A stretch of DNA of 64,000 nucleotides from an uncultured Slackia sp. (GTDB lineage: Bacteria > Actinomycetota > Coriobacteriia > Coriobacteriales > Eggerthellaceae), in NCBI RefSeq assembly GCF_934630525.1, contig NZ_CAKTVX010000003.1, positions 1-64,000 of the forward strand, in the 5' to 3' direction. A model generated the notes under the pieces. That model did not search any database and was not told the origin of the DNA. It was given only the letters and a program-made list of their open reading frames with translations. Of this stretch, positions 8,504 through 17,290 are shown piece by piece; positions within the stretch are counted from its first letter, which is position 1; each line of letters begins with the position of its first letter. Both the position numbers and the translations under genes were made by a program.

Positions 8504-10645
8504 CTAATAGTACGTCACAACTTTCGTGCCATAGGGAATATTGTCATAAATCCATTTTGCATTCTGAATTTCAAGACGCACACACCCGGCCGACGACGGA
8601 ACGCCCATGGTCGGATCCATGATTCGGTTGCTGTTGACGTAGTACGGGGAGGAATGGAACAGATAGTCACCGTAGAACTGCGTGTAGTAATAGCAGGTGT
8701 AACCATGGCCGAACGAGTAGCCCTTGCCGAACACCTCATACTCGCCGATGACCGTCGGCGTTCCAGCCCTTCCCGTAGAGCACACATAGCGCCTGTTCAA
8801 ATCCCAATTGCCCTGTGAGCCGTAATAAATGCTCGTGACGCACCGGGACGTGTCGACCAGAATGAGCCAGTTCGTGCGGCTTGCGTAGCTTTGAGCCTTC
8901 GCATTCGTTGAGTCGGAAACCCAAACGCCGTTCGACTTAAAGTAATACCAAGAGCCATTGATCCATTGCCAGCCCGTGGCCATGGCGCCATTGCCGTCAA
9001 ACCAATACCAGGCGCCGCCCGAAGAGAACCAACCGGTTTCCATGCGGCCAGACGCGTTCGCGTAATACCACGTGCCATTCACATCAATCCAGCCGGTCTG
9101 CATGGCGCAGCTGCTCTCGCTGAAGTAGTACCAAGAGCCGCCATCGTAGAGCCAGCCGGTTTCCATGCGTCCAGACGCGTTCGCGTAATACCACGCGCCC
9201 CCAACATAGATCCAGCCAGTTTCCATGCGACCGGAATCGTTCGCATAGTACCAGGAGCCGTCGACATCGATCCAGCCGGTCTGCAGAGCGCCGCTATTTC
9301 CGAAATAGTACCAAGCGCCGTTGTCGTCCAACCAGCCAGCACGTGCGCATCCGCTTTCGTCAAAGTAGTACCACACGCCGTCAAACTGCTTCCAGCCCGA
9401 TGAGGGCGCATGGGTTTCGGGATCGATGTAGAACTTGCAACCGCCCAGTTCAACGAAACCGGAAGCGGGCTCAAGCACGCCATCGGCATTCGGAACATAC
9501 AGCACGCCGCCGTCAAGCTTGCCGCAAAGCGCGCCATCGACGCCCGCGAAAACCGTCGTTCCGTCCTCGGCGGTCACCCATTGGCGCACGGCAATTTCAC
9601 CGGAGTCACTTGCGAAGTAGTTCGACCCGTCAGCCGAGAAATATCCCGTAGCCAACTTAAGGTCATTTGCGGGGTCGAGATAGTAAGAGCTTCCGTTTAT
9701 AGAAAGCCATCCCGAATGAGCCGCGCCCGAAGCATCGGCGTAGTACCGGTCGCCGCCATCGAGAATCCAGCCCGTGGCCATGGCGCCAGAAGCGTCAAAA
9801 TAGTAGCGCGTCGACGAGATGTCACTCCACCCCGTTGCCATAGCGCCATGCGCCGAAGGGTCGAGCCAGTACCACGTGCCGCCAAGCTTCAACCAGTCAG
9901 TCTCGGGCTGGCCATCGCGACCGTAATACCACGTTCCGGCACACGAAACCCAGCCGTCGACCAAGCCATATTCGCCAAGCAAGTAGTCCTGGCCGTCAAC
10001 CGTAACGCACCCCTGCGCCATAGCGCAGTCATTATCGGAATCGAACCAGTACCATGCGCCGCCGATCAATTCCCAGCCGCCAGCCATAGAGCCCGAAGCC
10101 TTCGCATAATACCAGGCGCCGCCATCGTAAAGCCAGCCCGTAGCCATGGCACCCTGGAAGTCGCCGCCCTGCGCCAAGTAATAGCGCGAACCCGAAAGCT
10201 CTATCCAGCCCGTAGCCATTTTGCAGCCCGCCGAGGAATCGAACCAGTACCAGTGGCCGTTGATGTATTCCCAGCCCGAAACGAGCGCTCCATTGCGCAC
10301 GAAATACCAATCGGAGCCAACAGCATTCCACCCCTCGCTATACGAGGGCTGTTCGCCCTGCTCGTCAGAACCGCCTTGGTTCGCATCGTCTGCCACCGAC
10401 TCGCCGGCAGGCTTGACCTGCGATGTGCCGACCGGCTCCTGCGAAGGCGCGGCAGCGGAAGCAGCCAAAGGCGGCCTCCCATCGAACTGATTGGCAGAAT
10501 TCGCGGAATCGGCTGCTTTCTGCTCAAGCGCATCGGGAACCTGGTCGCCACACGCGTTGGCATCGAGCGCGAACGCCGCGCTCGGCACGGCGACGGCAAA
10601 CGCCGCCGCAGCGAAAAGCGAAATGACTTGGAATTTCTTCATCAT
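8504..10645 (-). CDS. Choline-binding-repeat protein with C-terminal L,D-transpeptidase (YkuD)
   Basis: An exported protein of 713 residues. A signal peptide (FAVAVPSAAFA) and a Ser/Gln/Gly-rich linker lead into about 22 choline-binding repeats (GWxxxGGAWYYxxxxGxMxTGW). The last 120 residues form a YkuD domain: WLILVDTSRC opening, GTPTVIGEYEV, the conserved His of YLFHSS and the catalytic Cys of SSAGCVRLE. YkuD enzymes make 3-3 cross-links in peptidoglycan or attach proteins to it. Here the catalytic domain would be tethered to phosphocholine polymer by the repeats. The gene is monocistronic between terminators. Two adjacent start codons exist at 10645 and 10642, with a weak ribosome site for either. 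Confidence 0.9.
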   Translation of the reverse strand: MMKKFQVISLFAAAAFAVAVPSAAFALDANACGDQVPDALEQKAADSANSANQFDGRPPLAASAAAPSQEPVGTSQVKPAGESVADDANQGGSDEQGEQPSYSEGWNAVGSDWYFVRNGALVSGWEYINGHWYWFDSSAGCKMATGWIELSGSRYYLAQGGDFQGAMATGWLYDGGAWYYAKASGSMAGGWELIGGAWYWFDSDNDCAMAQGCVTVDGQDYLLGEYGLVDGWVSCAGTWYYGRDGQPETDWLKLGGTWYWLDPSAHGAMATGWSDISSTRYYFDASGAMATGWILDGGDRYYADASGAAHSGWLSINGSSYYLDPANDLKLATGYFSADGSNYFASDSGEIAVRQWVTAEDGTTVFAGVDGALCGKLDGGVLYVPNADGVLEPASGFVELGGCKFYIDPETHAPSSGWKQFDGVWYYFDESGCARAGWLDDNGAWYYFGNSGALQTGWIDVDGSWYYANDSGRMETGWIYVGGAWYYANASGRMETGWLYDGGSWYYFSESSCAMQTGWIDVNGTWYYANASGRMETGWFSSGGAWYWFDGNGAMATGWQWINGSWYYFKSNGVWVSDSTNAKAQSYASRTNWLILVDTSRCVTSIYYGSQGNWDLNRRYVCSTGRAGTPTVIGEYEVFGKGYSFGHGYTCYYYTQFYGDYLFHSSPYYVNSNRIMDPTMGVPSSAGCVRLEIQNAKWIYDNIPYGTKVVTYY

Positions 10646-10679
10646 AAAGCTCGTTTCAGAATAGGCATTAGCTTAGGCG

Positions 10680-10688
10680 ATTATACCA
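10680..10688 (-). promoter_or_regulatory. Extended -10 element for the L,D-transpeptidase gene
   Basis: The minus strand reads TGGTATAAT, a perfect extended -10, 35 bases upstream of the start codon at 10645. No consensus -35 is seen, as expected for extended -10 promoters. A short hairpin (AGAGGCA/TGCCTCT, 10688-10715) just upstream may end transcription from the gene finishing at 10774. Confidence 0.5.
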
Positions 10689-10773
10689 AGAGAGGCACCA
10701 AGTCGCCCTGATGCCTCTTCTGTTCGCGGCCATGTTTGCCGCGACTGGATATCGTTCGCCGAGTTCAGGAAAA

Positions 10774-11391
10774 CTAATCTTCCTGCTCCACGTAAATGCC
10801 CTCTTGTTTGAACACCGTAGCGAAGGTCTTGAAAAAGATCTTCACGTCAAGCAAGAACGACAAATGGTCGACGTAATACACGTCGAGGGCAAGCCTATCG
10901 TGCCACGGCAGCGAATTGCGGCCGTACGCCTGGGCGTAGCCCGTAATGCCCGGCGTCACTTCGAGCTTGCGACCTTCATCGCCTTGGTACAAGGCCATTT
11001 CGGAATCCAAATCGGGACGCGGGCCAATAATGCTCATGTCGCCCTTCAGCACATTCAGGAACTGAGGGAACTCGTCGAGCGACGTCTTGCGCATAAACGC
11101 ACCGATTTTCGTCATGCGCGGGTCATCGGCGCCGTTGTAGGTGCTGCCGTCTTCCATCTTCAAATCGGGCGCGTTCACGTACATAGAACGGAACTTGTAC
11201 ATGACGAACGGCTTGCCGTTCTTTCCGACGCGCGGCGCGTTGTAGAAAACGGGCCCCTTGTCTTCCAGATAAATCATCGGCGCAAACACGATGAACACGA
11301 GAAGCACGAACGGAAGCGCAATAAGGCCGAGCACGATATCGAGCACACGCTTAAAGAAGTGCTTATACACCCGCGGCCTCGCATTCGGCAT
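10774..11391 (-). CDS. Initiating sugar-phosphate transferase (polyprenol phosphate)
   Basis: A 205-residue monotopic membrane enzyme of the bacterial sugar transferase family (PglC/WbaP C-terminal type). It would load the first sugar phosphate onto undecaprenyl phosphate and so start each polymer unit at the inner membrane face. It shows the membrane helix FKRVLDIVLGLIALPFVLLV, the PVFYNAPRVGKNGKPF and KFRSMY motifs, the catalytic-region SLDEFPQFLNVLKGDMS with Asp-Glu, and IGPRPDL. The length fits the short PglC-type class. Its start lies 28 bases inside the upstream aminotransferase gene, so both are cotranscribed; the aminotransferase product is a plausible sugar donor precursor. Which sugar is used is inferred only. 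Confidence 0.9.
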   Translation of the reverse strand: MPNARPRVYKHFFKRVLDIVLGLIALPFVLLVFIVFAPMIYLEDKGPVFYNAPRVGKNGKPFVMYKFRSMYVNAPDLKMEDGSTYNGADDPRMTKIGAFMRKTSLDEFPQFLNVLKGDMSIIGPRPDLDSEMALYQGDEGRKLEVTPGITGYAQAYGRNSLPWHDRLALDVYYVDHLSFLLDVKIFFKTFATVFKQEGIYVEQED

Positions 11392-12577
11392 ACGCTTCGC
11401 CGAAGCAGGCGATAACGTAGTCGACCATCTCGTCGGTCATCTTAGTGTTCAGCGGCAGCGAAACCTCATTCTCGAATTGCGCGAGCGCATTCGGGTAATT
11501 AGCAATATCGAAGCCAAGATTCTTATATGCGGTGAGCATCGGAAGAGGCTTGTAATGCACGTTGCATGCCACTTCTCGTTCAGCCATTTTCTCGATGAAC
11601 AGGTCGCGGAATGCGCGAGACTTGCCTACAAGGCGCGCCAGGCACAGGTGGCCCGACGAAGTGATGTCCTCATCGAAGTGATGCAGGAATTGCACCTTCT
11701 CGCCAGCAAGCGCGTCGGAGTAATGCACGAGCATTTCGTGACGACGGGCAAGCAGCTCTTTGTAACGAGACTGCTGGCCCAGGCCAATAGCTGCCAGCAC
11801 ATCGGTCATGTTGCACTTGAAATACGGCGCCACCACGTCGTATTCCCACGAGCCGAGCTTCATCTTCGACAGGGCGTCTTTGCTCTGGCCATGCAGCGAG
11901 AACAGCTGCAGCTGCTTGTACACGGCTTCGTCGTCGATGCCCTCGCGAGAACGCCACGTGAGCGCGCCGCCCTCGGCCGTGGTGAAGTTCTTCACGGCGT
12001 GGAACGAGAACGAAGAGAAGTCGGCCACAGAGCCAACCGGCGTGCCCTTGTACGACGCGCCGTAGGCATGGGCCGCGTCGGTAATCACGATGCAACGGTC
12101 GAACGCCTGCTGCAGGCCCTCTGCGGGATGATACAGGTCACGCTTGGCTTCCACGGCCGCGAAAATGCGGTCGTAATCGCACGGAACGCCGCCGAGGTCG
12201 ACGGGGATAACAGCCTTCGTGCGCTCGGTGATTGCGGCCTCCATGGCGTCGTAGTCCATTTGGTAGCTGTCGGGAGCGACATCGACCATAACGGGCGTTG
12301 CGCCAACGTGGCATACGGGGCTCACCGTTGCAGTGTAGGTGTACGCAGGCACGATGACTTCGTCGCCTTCGCCGATGCCGAGCAGGCGCAGGCACATCTC
12401 GAGCGCCGCAGTGGCGGAATTCAGGCAGCACGCTTTGTTGGTGCCGCAAAGCTGGGCAACCTCACGCTCGAGCTCTTTCGTTTTGGGGCCGGTGGTGATC
12501 CAACCCGATTTCAAAGCCTCGACAACTTGGTCGATTTCAGCCTGAGTAATATCGGGAGGAGAAAACTCAACACGCAT
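11363..12577 (-). CDS. DegT/DnrJ/EryC1-type sugar aminotransferase
   Basis: A PLP enzyme of 404 residues that transfers an amino group to a 4-keto nucleotide sugar. The start at 12577 (MRVEFSPPD) has GAAAGG nine bases upstream; an in-frame ATG at 12604 has no such site. Motifs include SGWITTGPKTKELE, NSATAALEM, the Asp of DAAHAYGASYKG and the Schiff-base Lys in SFHAVKNFTTAEGGA. It pairs logically with the 4,6-dehydratase at 27.6-29.5 kb to give a UDP-4-amino-4,6-dideoxy-HexNAc, as in PglF/PglE or the pneumococcal AATGal route. It overlaps the sugar-phosphate transferase gene that would use that product. Confidence 0.9.
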   Translation of the reverse strand: MRVEFSPPDITQAEIDQVVEALKSGWITTGPKTKELEREVAQLCGTNKACCLNSATAALEMCLRLLGIGEGDEVIVPAYTYTATVSPVCHVGATPVMVDVAPDSYQMDYDAMEAAITERTKAVIPVDLGGVPCDYDRIFAAVEAKRDLYHPAEGLQQAFDRCIVITDAAHAYGASYKGTPVGSVADFSSFSFHAVKNFTTAEGGALTWRSREGIDDEAVYKQLQLFSLHGQSKDALSKMKLGSWEYDVVAPYFKCNMTDVLAAIGLGQQSRYKELLARRHEMLVHYSDALAGEKVQFLHHFDEDITSSGHLCLARLVGKSRAFRDLFIEKMAEREVACNVHYKPLPMLTAYKNLGFDIANYPNALAQFENEVSLPLNTKMTDEMVDYVIACFGEAYAECEAAGV

Positions 12578-12636
12578 GGTATGCAACCTTTCTTCGGAAG
12601 CCATTCGAGCGACGGCTTCACCAATTCACGCGCACT

Positions 12637-12666
12637 ACTATAAACCGAGCAGCCGCCCCATTACAA
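12637..12666 (-). promoter_or_regulatory. Promoter for aminotransferase and sugar transferase genes
   Basis: Minus-strand TTGTAA (12666-12661), 18 bases, then TATAGT (12642-12637). It lies 60 bases upstream of the start codon at 12577 and just past the terminator of the gene before, so these two genes form their own unit. Confidence 0.55.
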
Positions 12667-12702
12667 ATAAGCGGAAGACTTAACGGGAATTCCAAATAGC
12701 GA

Positions 12703-12736
12703 AAACGGCACGGAAAGCGCTGTTCCCGTGCCGTTT
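12703..12736 (-). terminator. Intrinsic terminator after the NlpC/P60 gene
   Basis: AAACGGCACGG pairs with CCGTGCCGTTT (11 bp). On the minus strand the stem runs into a short T-run. It lies 33 bases after the stop of the gene ending at 12769. Confidence 0.8.
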
Positions 12737-12768
12737 CTTTCCATATAAAACCCTAGGGGACGTATTGT

Positions 12769-14442
12769 CTAAGCGAACGGTCGCTGCACGCCATATACAT
12801 GGGGATGGATGCTGTTCACCGTCGACATTACCGTGACAGACGGCGGCCACGCCTCGATAACCTTGTCATCGCCCAGGTAGATGGCGACATGAATGATGGT
12901 GCCGTACCCGTTGTCGTAATAGATAAGGTCGCCGCGCTGGCGGTCGGAATACGAGACGCGCTGAATGGGAAGGTTCCACATGTTGCGGGATTCATATTCG
13001 TATGCTGGGTTGGAATGACGCTCGGGGCTCACCGGCCACGGGTCGAAACCTGCCGCATACAGCCCTTGCATCGCGAGGCCGCTGCAGTCGACGTAGCCAC
13101 CAGGGGCCTGGCTATAGCATGCTTTATACGTATCGCCGTAGTACTCATACGCGGTAGAAATCATCGCCTCGATGCGCTCTTCGCGCGTGTTGTTTTCATC
13201 GGCCAAAAGCGGGCTTACATACCACCCGCGCGAGCGCATGTCGGAAAGACGATTGTTCTCGCCCGCCAAATAGCTCGGAGAGGTGGAGTCGGACGTCATA
13301 AGGCCATTGGAACCGAAATAGTAATAGTGGCCCGAGTTGCGCCACCAGCCTGTTTGCATGGCTCCCGACGACTTGAGGTAATACCATTGGTCGTCGCCTT
13401 CAGTGCCAAGGTTGATCCATTCGCTCGAGACCATGCCGCCCCAATCGCGGAAGTAGTACCACGAGCTGCCGATTTTCTCCCAGCCGTTGCTCGACATAAG
13501 GCCGGAATTCGCGAAATGGTACCAAGCGCTGCCAATCTGCGCCCAGCCAGTTTCCATGGCGCCCGAGTCGCGTAGCCAATACCAATCGCTGCCCAGCTGC
13601 AGCCAGCCGGTAGCCATGCCGCCCCATTCATGGAAGTAGTACCACGTACCGCCGATGCGATACCAGTCGCCGGCGGCCATAATGCCCGAGCCATCGAAGT
13701 AGTACCAGGCCCCCGAAATAAACTGCCAACCCGTTTGCATCACGCCGGAGTCGGAAAGGTAATACCAATCGCCGCCAAGCTGCAGCCATCCAGTAGCCAT
13801 GACATGGGTCATGGGATCGAAATAGTACCAATCGCCGCCATCTTCAAGCCATGCCGAATCGGCGCAGCCAGAGCTGCTGAAGTGATACCAGTCGCCATCG
13901 ACGAGCTCCCAACCGACGGCCATGCGCCCAGAAGCAGAGGGCTTGAGCCAATACAGCTGGCCGCTGAAATCGATCATGCCCTCGTACATCGCATACGTGC
14001 CCTCTTGGAAGTAATACCAGCCGCCGTTATACGAGTACCAGCCACTCACAAGCACGCCCAACCCATTCGAGCAGTACCAGGAACCGTCATCGAATTCCCA
14101 TCCATACGTGAGCGCGCCCGATTGTGCAAAATGGTAACCCATACCGTCAATCTCAACGACGCCCACAGCCATAACGCCGGTCTCGGGATTGAGCCAATAC
14201 CACGCGCCCCCGTATTTGAGCCAGCCCGCATACAAATTGCTTTGCGCGTCGTAATACAGCCAGTTGCCCGATTCATCCTGGACCCAGCCATGCTTGGCTT
14301 CATCAGCCACAGCCAGGGCGTCGCTTCCATCGGCAGCCTGGTCGGCATATGAAACCTGAGGAATCGCGAACAGCGTGAAGGCCATTGCAATTGCAAATAA
14401 TCCCACGCTTCCAACAAGCGCATTTTTCATTTTGGCAGTCAT
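12769..14442 (-). CDS. Choline-binding-repeat protein with C-terminal NlpC/P60 domain
   Basis: An exported protein of 557 residues. The start at 14442 (MTAKMKNALVG) has GGGGAGG seven bases upstream; the in-frame ATG at 14475 lies ahead of that site. A signal peptide ending at VSYADQ precedes about 18 aromatic repeats (GWxxxGGDWYYxxxxGxMxTGW). The last 140 residues are an NlpC/P60 domain: catalytic Cys in YVDCSGLAMQGLYAAG, His in TIIHVAIYLGDDKVIEA and a polar third residue near PHVYG. Such enzymes cut gamma-D-Glu-diamino-acid bonds in peptidoglycan stems. It is the third choline-binding cell-wall enzyme of the locus, each with a different catalytic domain. Confidence 0.9.
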   Translation of the reverse strand: MTAKMKNALVGSVGLFAIAMAFTLFAIPQVSYADQAADGSDALAVADEAKHGWVQDESGNWLYYDAQSNLYAGWLKYGGAWYWLNPETGVMAVGVVEIDGMGYHFAQSGALTYGWEFDDGSWYCSNGLGVLVSGWYSYNGGWYYFQEGTYAMYEGMIDFSGQLYWLKPSASGRMAVGWELVDGDWYHFSSSGCADSAWLEDGGDWYYFDPMTHVMATGWLQLGGDWYYLSDSGVMQTGWQFISGAWYYFDGSGIMAAGDWYRIGGTWYYFHEWGGMATGWLQLGSDWYWLRDSGAMETGWAQIGSAWYHFANSGLMSSNGWEKIGSSWYYFRDWGGMVSSEWINLGTEGDDQWYYLKSSGAMQTGWWRNSGHYYYFGSNGLMTSDSTSPSYLAGENNRLSDMRSRGWYVSPLLADENNTREERIEAMISTAYEYYGDTYKACYSQAPGGYVDCSGLAMQGLYAAGFDPWPVSPERHSNPAYEYESRNMWNLPIQRVSYSDRQRGDLIYYDNGYGTIIHVAIYLGDDKVIEAWPPSVTVMSTVNSIHPHVYGVQRPFA

Positions 14443-14562
14443 GGCAAAACCTCCCCTTTCAGTTGGAACCATCATAAACGAACCTCGCCGGGGTTGCGTC
14501 GAAAAGACCGTTTGCCCTCTACCCTCCTAATCGGCACGCGTACCCTCCGCGCACAAAAAACA

Positions 14563-14596
14563 GTGAGGGCGCCGAAACGAATATCGGCGCCCTCAC
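14563..14596 (-). terminator. Intrinsic terminator of the flippase operon
   Basis: GTGAGGGCGCCGA pairs with TCGGCGCCCTCAC (13 bp) around an eight-base loop. It is followed on the minus strand by TGTTTTTT, 22 bases after the stop of the flippase gene at 14618. Confidence 0.9.
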
Positions 14597-14617
14597 TTAT
14601 ACGTAAGTGTTTCTTCG

Positions 14618-16171
14618 TTATTTGGCAAAACGCTTGAGAATTGGCAGCTTCGCAAAGATGCGCATCGCCATCGACTTGAGCTCGGCGAACTCTTGCGTTT
14701 TGCGGAAAACCGCCCAAAAACCCAGAACTGGCACGACAACGCTCACCACAAGCTTGACCAGAATTCCCGCCATGCCGAGCGAATCAGGAACGGCGGCACA
14801 GCCGAACCACGCCACCAGCGCAAGAATCGCCGTGAAGCCGACATACAGGTAGAACCTCGCGAAATACGGCTTCGACGACTTCTTGAAACCGTGCTTGAAC
14901 AGCATGTAGCCCTCATAAATCGACGAGACGCATGTCGTGCTGATGATTCCCGCGAAAACAACGCCCGCGACTTCAAACTTCAAAACGAGCAGAAGCGACA
15001 ACGAAAGCATGACGACCGTCTCGACAACCGCCTTCCATCGCGTATACCAATACAGGCCATACGCGCTCGTAAACGAAAGGGCGGCGCAGCGCATTTCCTT
15101 CAAATAGAACAAAAGCACGATCAGCGCCACAACGATTTCGGGGAAAGCGTAATCGGGACCGAGCCAAATTTGTGTGATCACGGGATTGAAAAGGCACAGC
15201 ATGGGAATCGAAATGAACGCTGCGATAAAAGCATTCACGAAGAAACATGTCTTGAACACCTGATACTGGCGCTCGCCCGATTCGGTGACGCCCAAGTTGC
15301 CAAGCGGCGCGACCACGGCATCGAAAATCTGGTCGACAACACGCGTCATGGAATTCACCACGAGCATGTAGTTTCCGTACAGCGCGATAGCCTGAATGCC
15401 CACGAAGGAACTCAGGATAAGACTGCTTGCAGGGGTATTCGCGACGCCGGCAACACGATGCAGCACCATGGCGAACGTGTTCTTCTTGATTTGGTCGATT
15501 GTTTCGGGGTCGACCTTCGGCTTGCCCTTCCCCTTCAAAATGTAGGGGTACATGCGATTCGCGATAATCGAAATCGAAATATTCTGCAGAAGCGTCGAGC
15601 CGACCATGCAGCACAAAAAGAGGAAATAGTTGTGCGTCACGAAGAGCACCGTGATTTGAGCGATGCACATCACGATCTGGAACGCATACTGGTTCAACGA
15701 CACGATATATTTCTTCTGATCGGCGGCGATGAGACAGCCCTTGTACGAGAAGAAATACGATATGCCTGTATTGGCCACAAACATGAAGAAATACAGCTTC
15801 AAATACGGGATGTCGGGCGTGTCTTTAATGAGCACGTCGATATACGGGGCAAGAGCCAAGCCGGCCGCGATAATGACCAAGCCAATAATCACGTACACGT
15901 TTCTGAACAGGCGCATGATGGCACGAACCTGCTCGTGGTTCTCTTCGGCCAAAGGCCGGTAGAGCGCGAAAATAATCGCGCTCGCCACGCCCAAATCGGC
16001 CAGAGAAAGAATGGTAAGGACGTTTGAGAACAAGTTCTCCAAGCCCATATACTCAAGGCTGAGCTGACGCGCGAAAATGCCGCGCGTAACGAATGCAAGA
16101 ACGATCGAGAATGCTTGGCCGCACAGCGCGACCAACACGTTTCGCGCCGAATTCTCGAGGCGTGAAGCCAT
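14618..16171 (-). CDS. Polysaccharide flippase (Wzx/RfbX family)
   Basis: A 517-residue inner-membrane protein with about 12-14 hydrophobic helices, predicted to flip the lipid-linked repeat unit to the outer face. The N-terminus (RNVLVALCGQAFSIVLAF, YMGLENLFSNVLTILSLADLG) is the classic opening of this family, and SYFFSYKGCLIAADQKKYIV is the usual second conserved block. The TAG stop of the upstream glycosyltransferase directly abuts its ATG. In pneumococcus the related TacF exports phosphocholine-bearing teichoic acid precursors; the rest of this locus makes a similar role here plausible. It is the last gene of a three-gene unit ended by a strong terminator. Confidence 0.9.
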   Translation of the reverse strand: MASRLENSARNVLVALCGQAFSIVLAFVTRGIFARQLSLEYMGLENLFSNVLTILSLADLGVASAIIFALYRPLAEENHEQVRAIMRLFRNVYVIIGLVIIAAGLALAPYIDVLIKDTPDIPYLKLYFFMFVANTGISYFFSYKGCLIAADQKKYIVSLNQYAFQIVMCIAQITVLFVTHNYFLFLCCMVGSTLLQNISISIIANRMYPYILKGKGKPKVDPETIDQIKKNTFAMVLHRVAGVANTPASSLILSSFVGIQAIALYGNYMLVVNSMTRVVDQIFDAVVAPLGNLGVTESGERQYQVFKTCFFVNAFIAAFISIPMLCLFNPVITQIWLGPDYAFPEIVVALIVLLFYLKEMRCAALSFTSAYGLYWYTRWKAVVETVVMLSLSLLLVLKFEVAGVVFAGIISTTCVSSIYEGYMLFKHGFKKSSKPYFARFYLYVGFTAILALVAWFGCAAVPDSLGMAGILVKLVVSVVVPVLGFWAVFRKTQEFAELKSMAMRIFAKLPILKRFAK

Positions 16172-17290
16172 CTATTTGCCCCTCTCGGTGAGCTGCTCTA
16201 TTGCGCTTTTCCAATCTTCGTATACGCAGTCTTCCGAGAATTTCTGCACGGTTTCCTGCGATGCTTCCGAAAAACGGGCACGCAAGGAATCGTCATCCAT
16301 AAGCGCAGCGAGCTTTTCGGCAAAAACACCGCAATCGTAGCACGGAACCAAGAAGCCGTCGTGGCCATCGACAATAATCTCACTTGGACCGGTTTCCACA
16401 TCGAAGCTCACAAGGGGAACCGAGAAGGCCTTCGCTTCAAGAAGCACCATGGGCAAGCCCTCACGAAGCGACGTAAGGGCGAAGATGCCGTAGTCTTGGT
16501 ACCGCTCAATGAGGTTTGGCACGGAACCGCAGAAATGCAACTGGTCGCCCATGCCGCGGGCATGCGCCTCGGCCTGGCACTCCTCGGGCGTTCTTCCATC
16601 GATAAGACCATCGCCGAACACGTCCCAACTCCAATCGGGGCGCGCCGGCAACACTTTTTCGGCAATCTCGAACAGGAAATCGAGGCCCTTTTCAGGGTCG
16701 AGCCTTCCGGCCCACATAATGCGCTTCGAGTTCTTGTTATAGCCAGGAGCCAAAGCCAGCTGCCAATTGGGAATCCAATTGGGAATGACACGGAGCTTTC
16801 GGGCAGGCGTGTGGAATTTCGCACGATACGCCTGCTCGCTTCGCTGGGTAAGCACCGCGGTCATGTCGGACAAAACCGAGGCAAGAAAGCGGATAAAGCG
16901 AATAGGCTTGTTGTCCCATTCGTTCATAAGCGCGCCATGGTCGCAAAACACGAATTTGCAGCTTTTGCAGGCGGGCATGGTAGCTAAAGTATAGGCACCC
17001 TGATAGTTGCCGATCAGAAAAAGAACCTCGATGTGGTTTTGCTCGATATAGTCGATCAGGGGCTTCTTAAGCTCTTTGTTCGCCTCGCGAATACGGGGCT
17101 CTTTCGGCAGAATGTTCAATCGGTGAACGCGGCTATCGTAGGCAAACGCGGGTTCGCCATCGCCCGAATGGTACGCGCCGATTACATGCACTTCATAATC
17201 TTCGACCATGCGATTCGCCACATTGGCCACAACGCGGCCCGTTCCGCCAGGACTCGAAAGCGTCGAAACGAGAAAGCCGATATGTTGCAT
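16172..17290 (-). CDS. Glycosyltransferase, GT4-type
   Basis: A cytoplasmic GT-B enzyme of 372 residues that adds a sugar to the growing lipid-linked unit. The N-terminal nucleotide-fold start is IGFLVSTLSSPGGTGRV with the Gly-rich acceptor loop. The C-terminal half has RIMWAGRLDPEKGLDFL, LHFCGSVPNL and the donor-binding EGLPMVLLEAKAFSVPLVSF with its paired Glu residues. Its ATG shares one base with the stop of the upstream GT2 gene (TAATG), so translation is coupled. Donor and acceptor sugars cannot be told from sequence. Confidence 0.88.
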   Translation of the reverse strand: MQHIGFLVSTLSSPGGTGRVVANVANRMVEDYEVHVIGAYHSGDGEPAFAYDSRVHRLNILPKEPRIREANKELKKPLIDYIEQNHIEVLFLIGNYQGAYTLATMPACKSCKFVFCDHGALMNEWDNKPIRFIRFLASVLSDMTAVLTQRSEQAYRAKFHTPARKLRVIPNWIPNWQLALAPGYNKNSKRIMWAGRLDPEKGLDFLFEIAEKVLPARPDWSWDVFGDGLIDGRTPEECQAEAHARGMGDQLHFCGSVPNLIERYQDYGIFALTSLREGLPMVLLEAKAFSVPLVSFDVETGPSEIIVDGHDGFLVPCYDCGVFAEKLAALMDDDSLRARFSEASQETVQKFSEDCVYEDWKSAIEQLTERGK

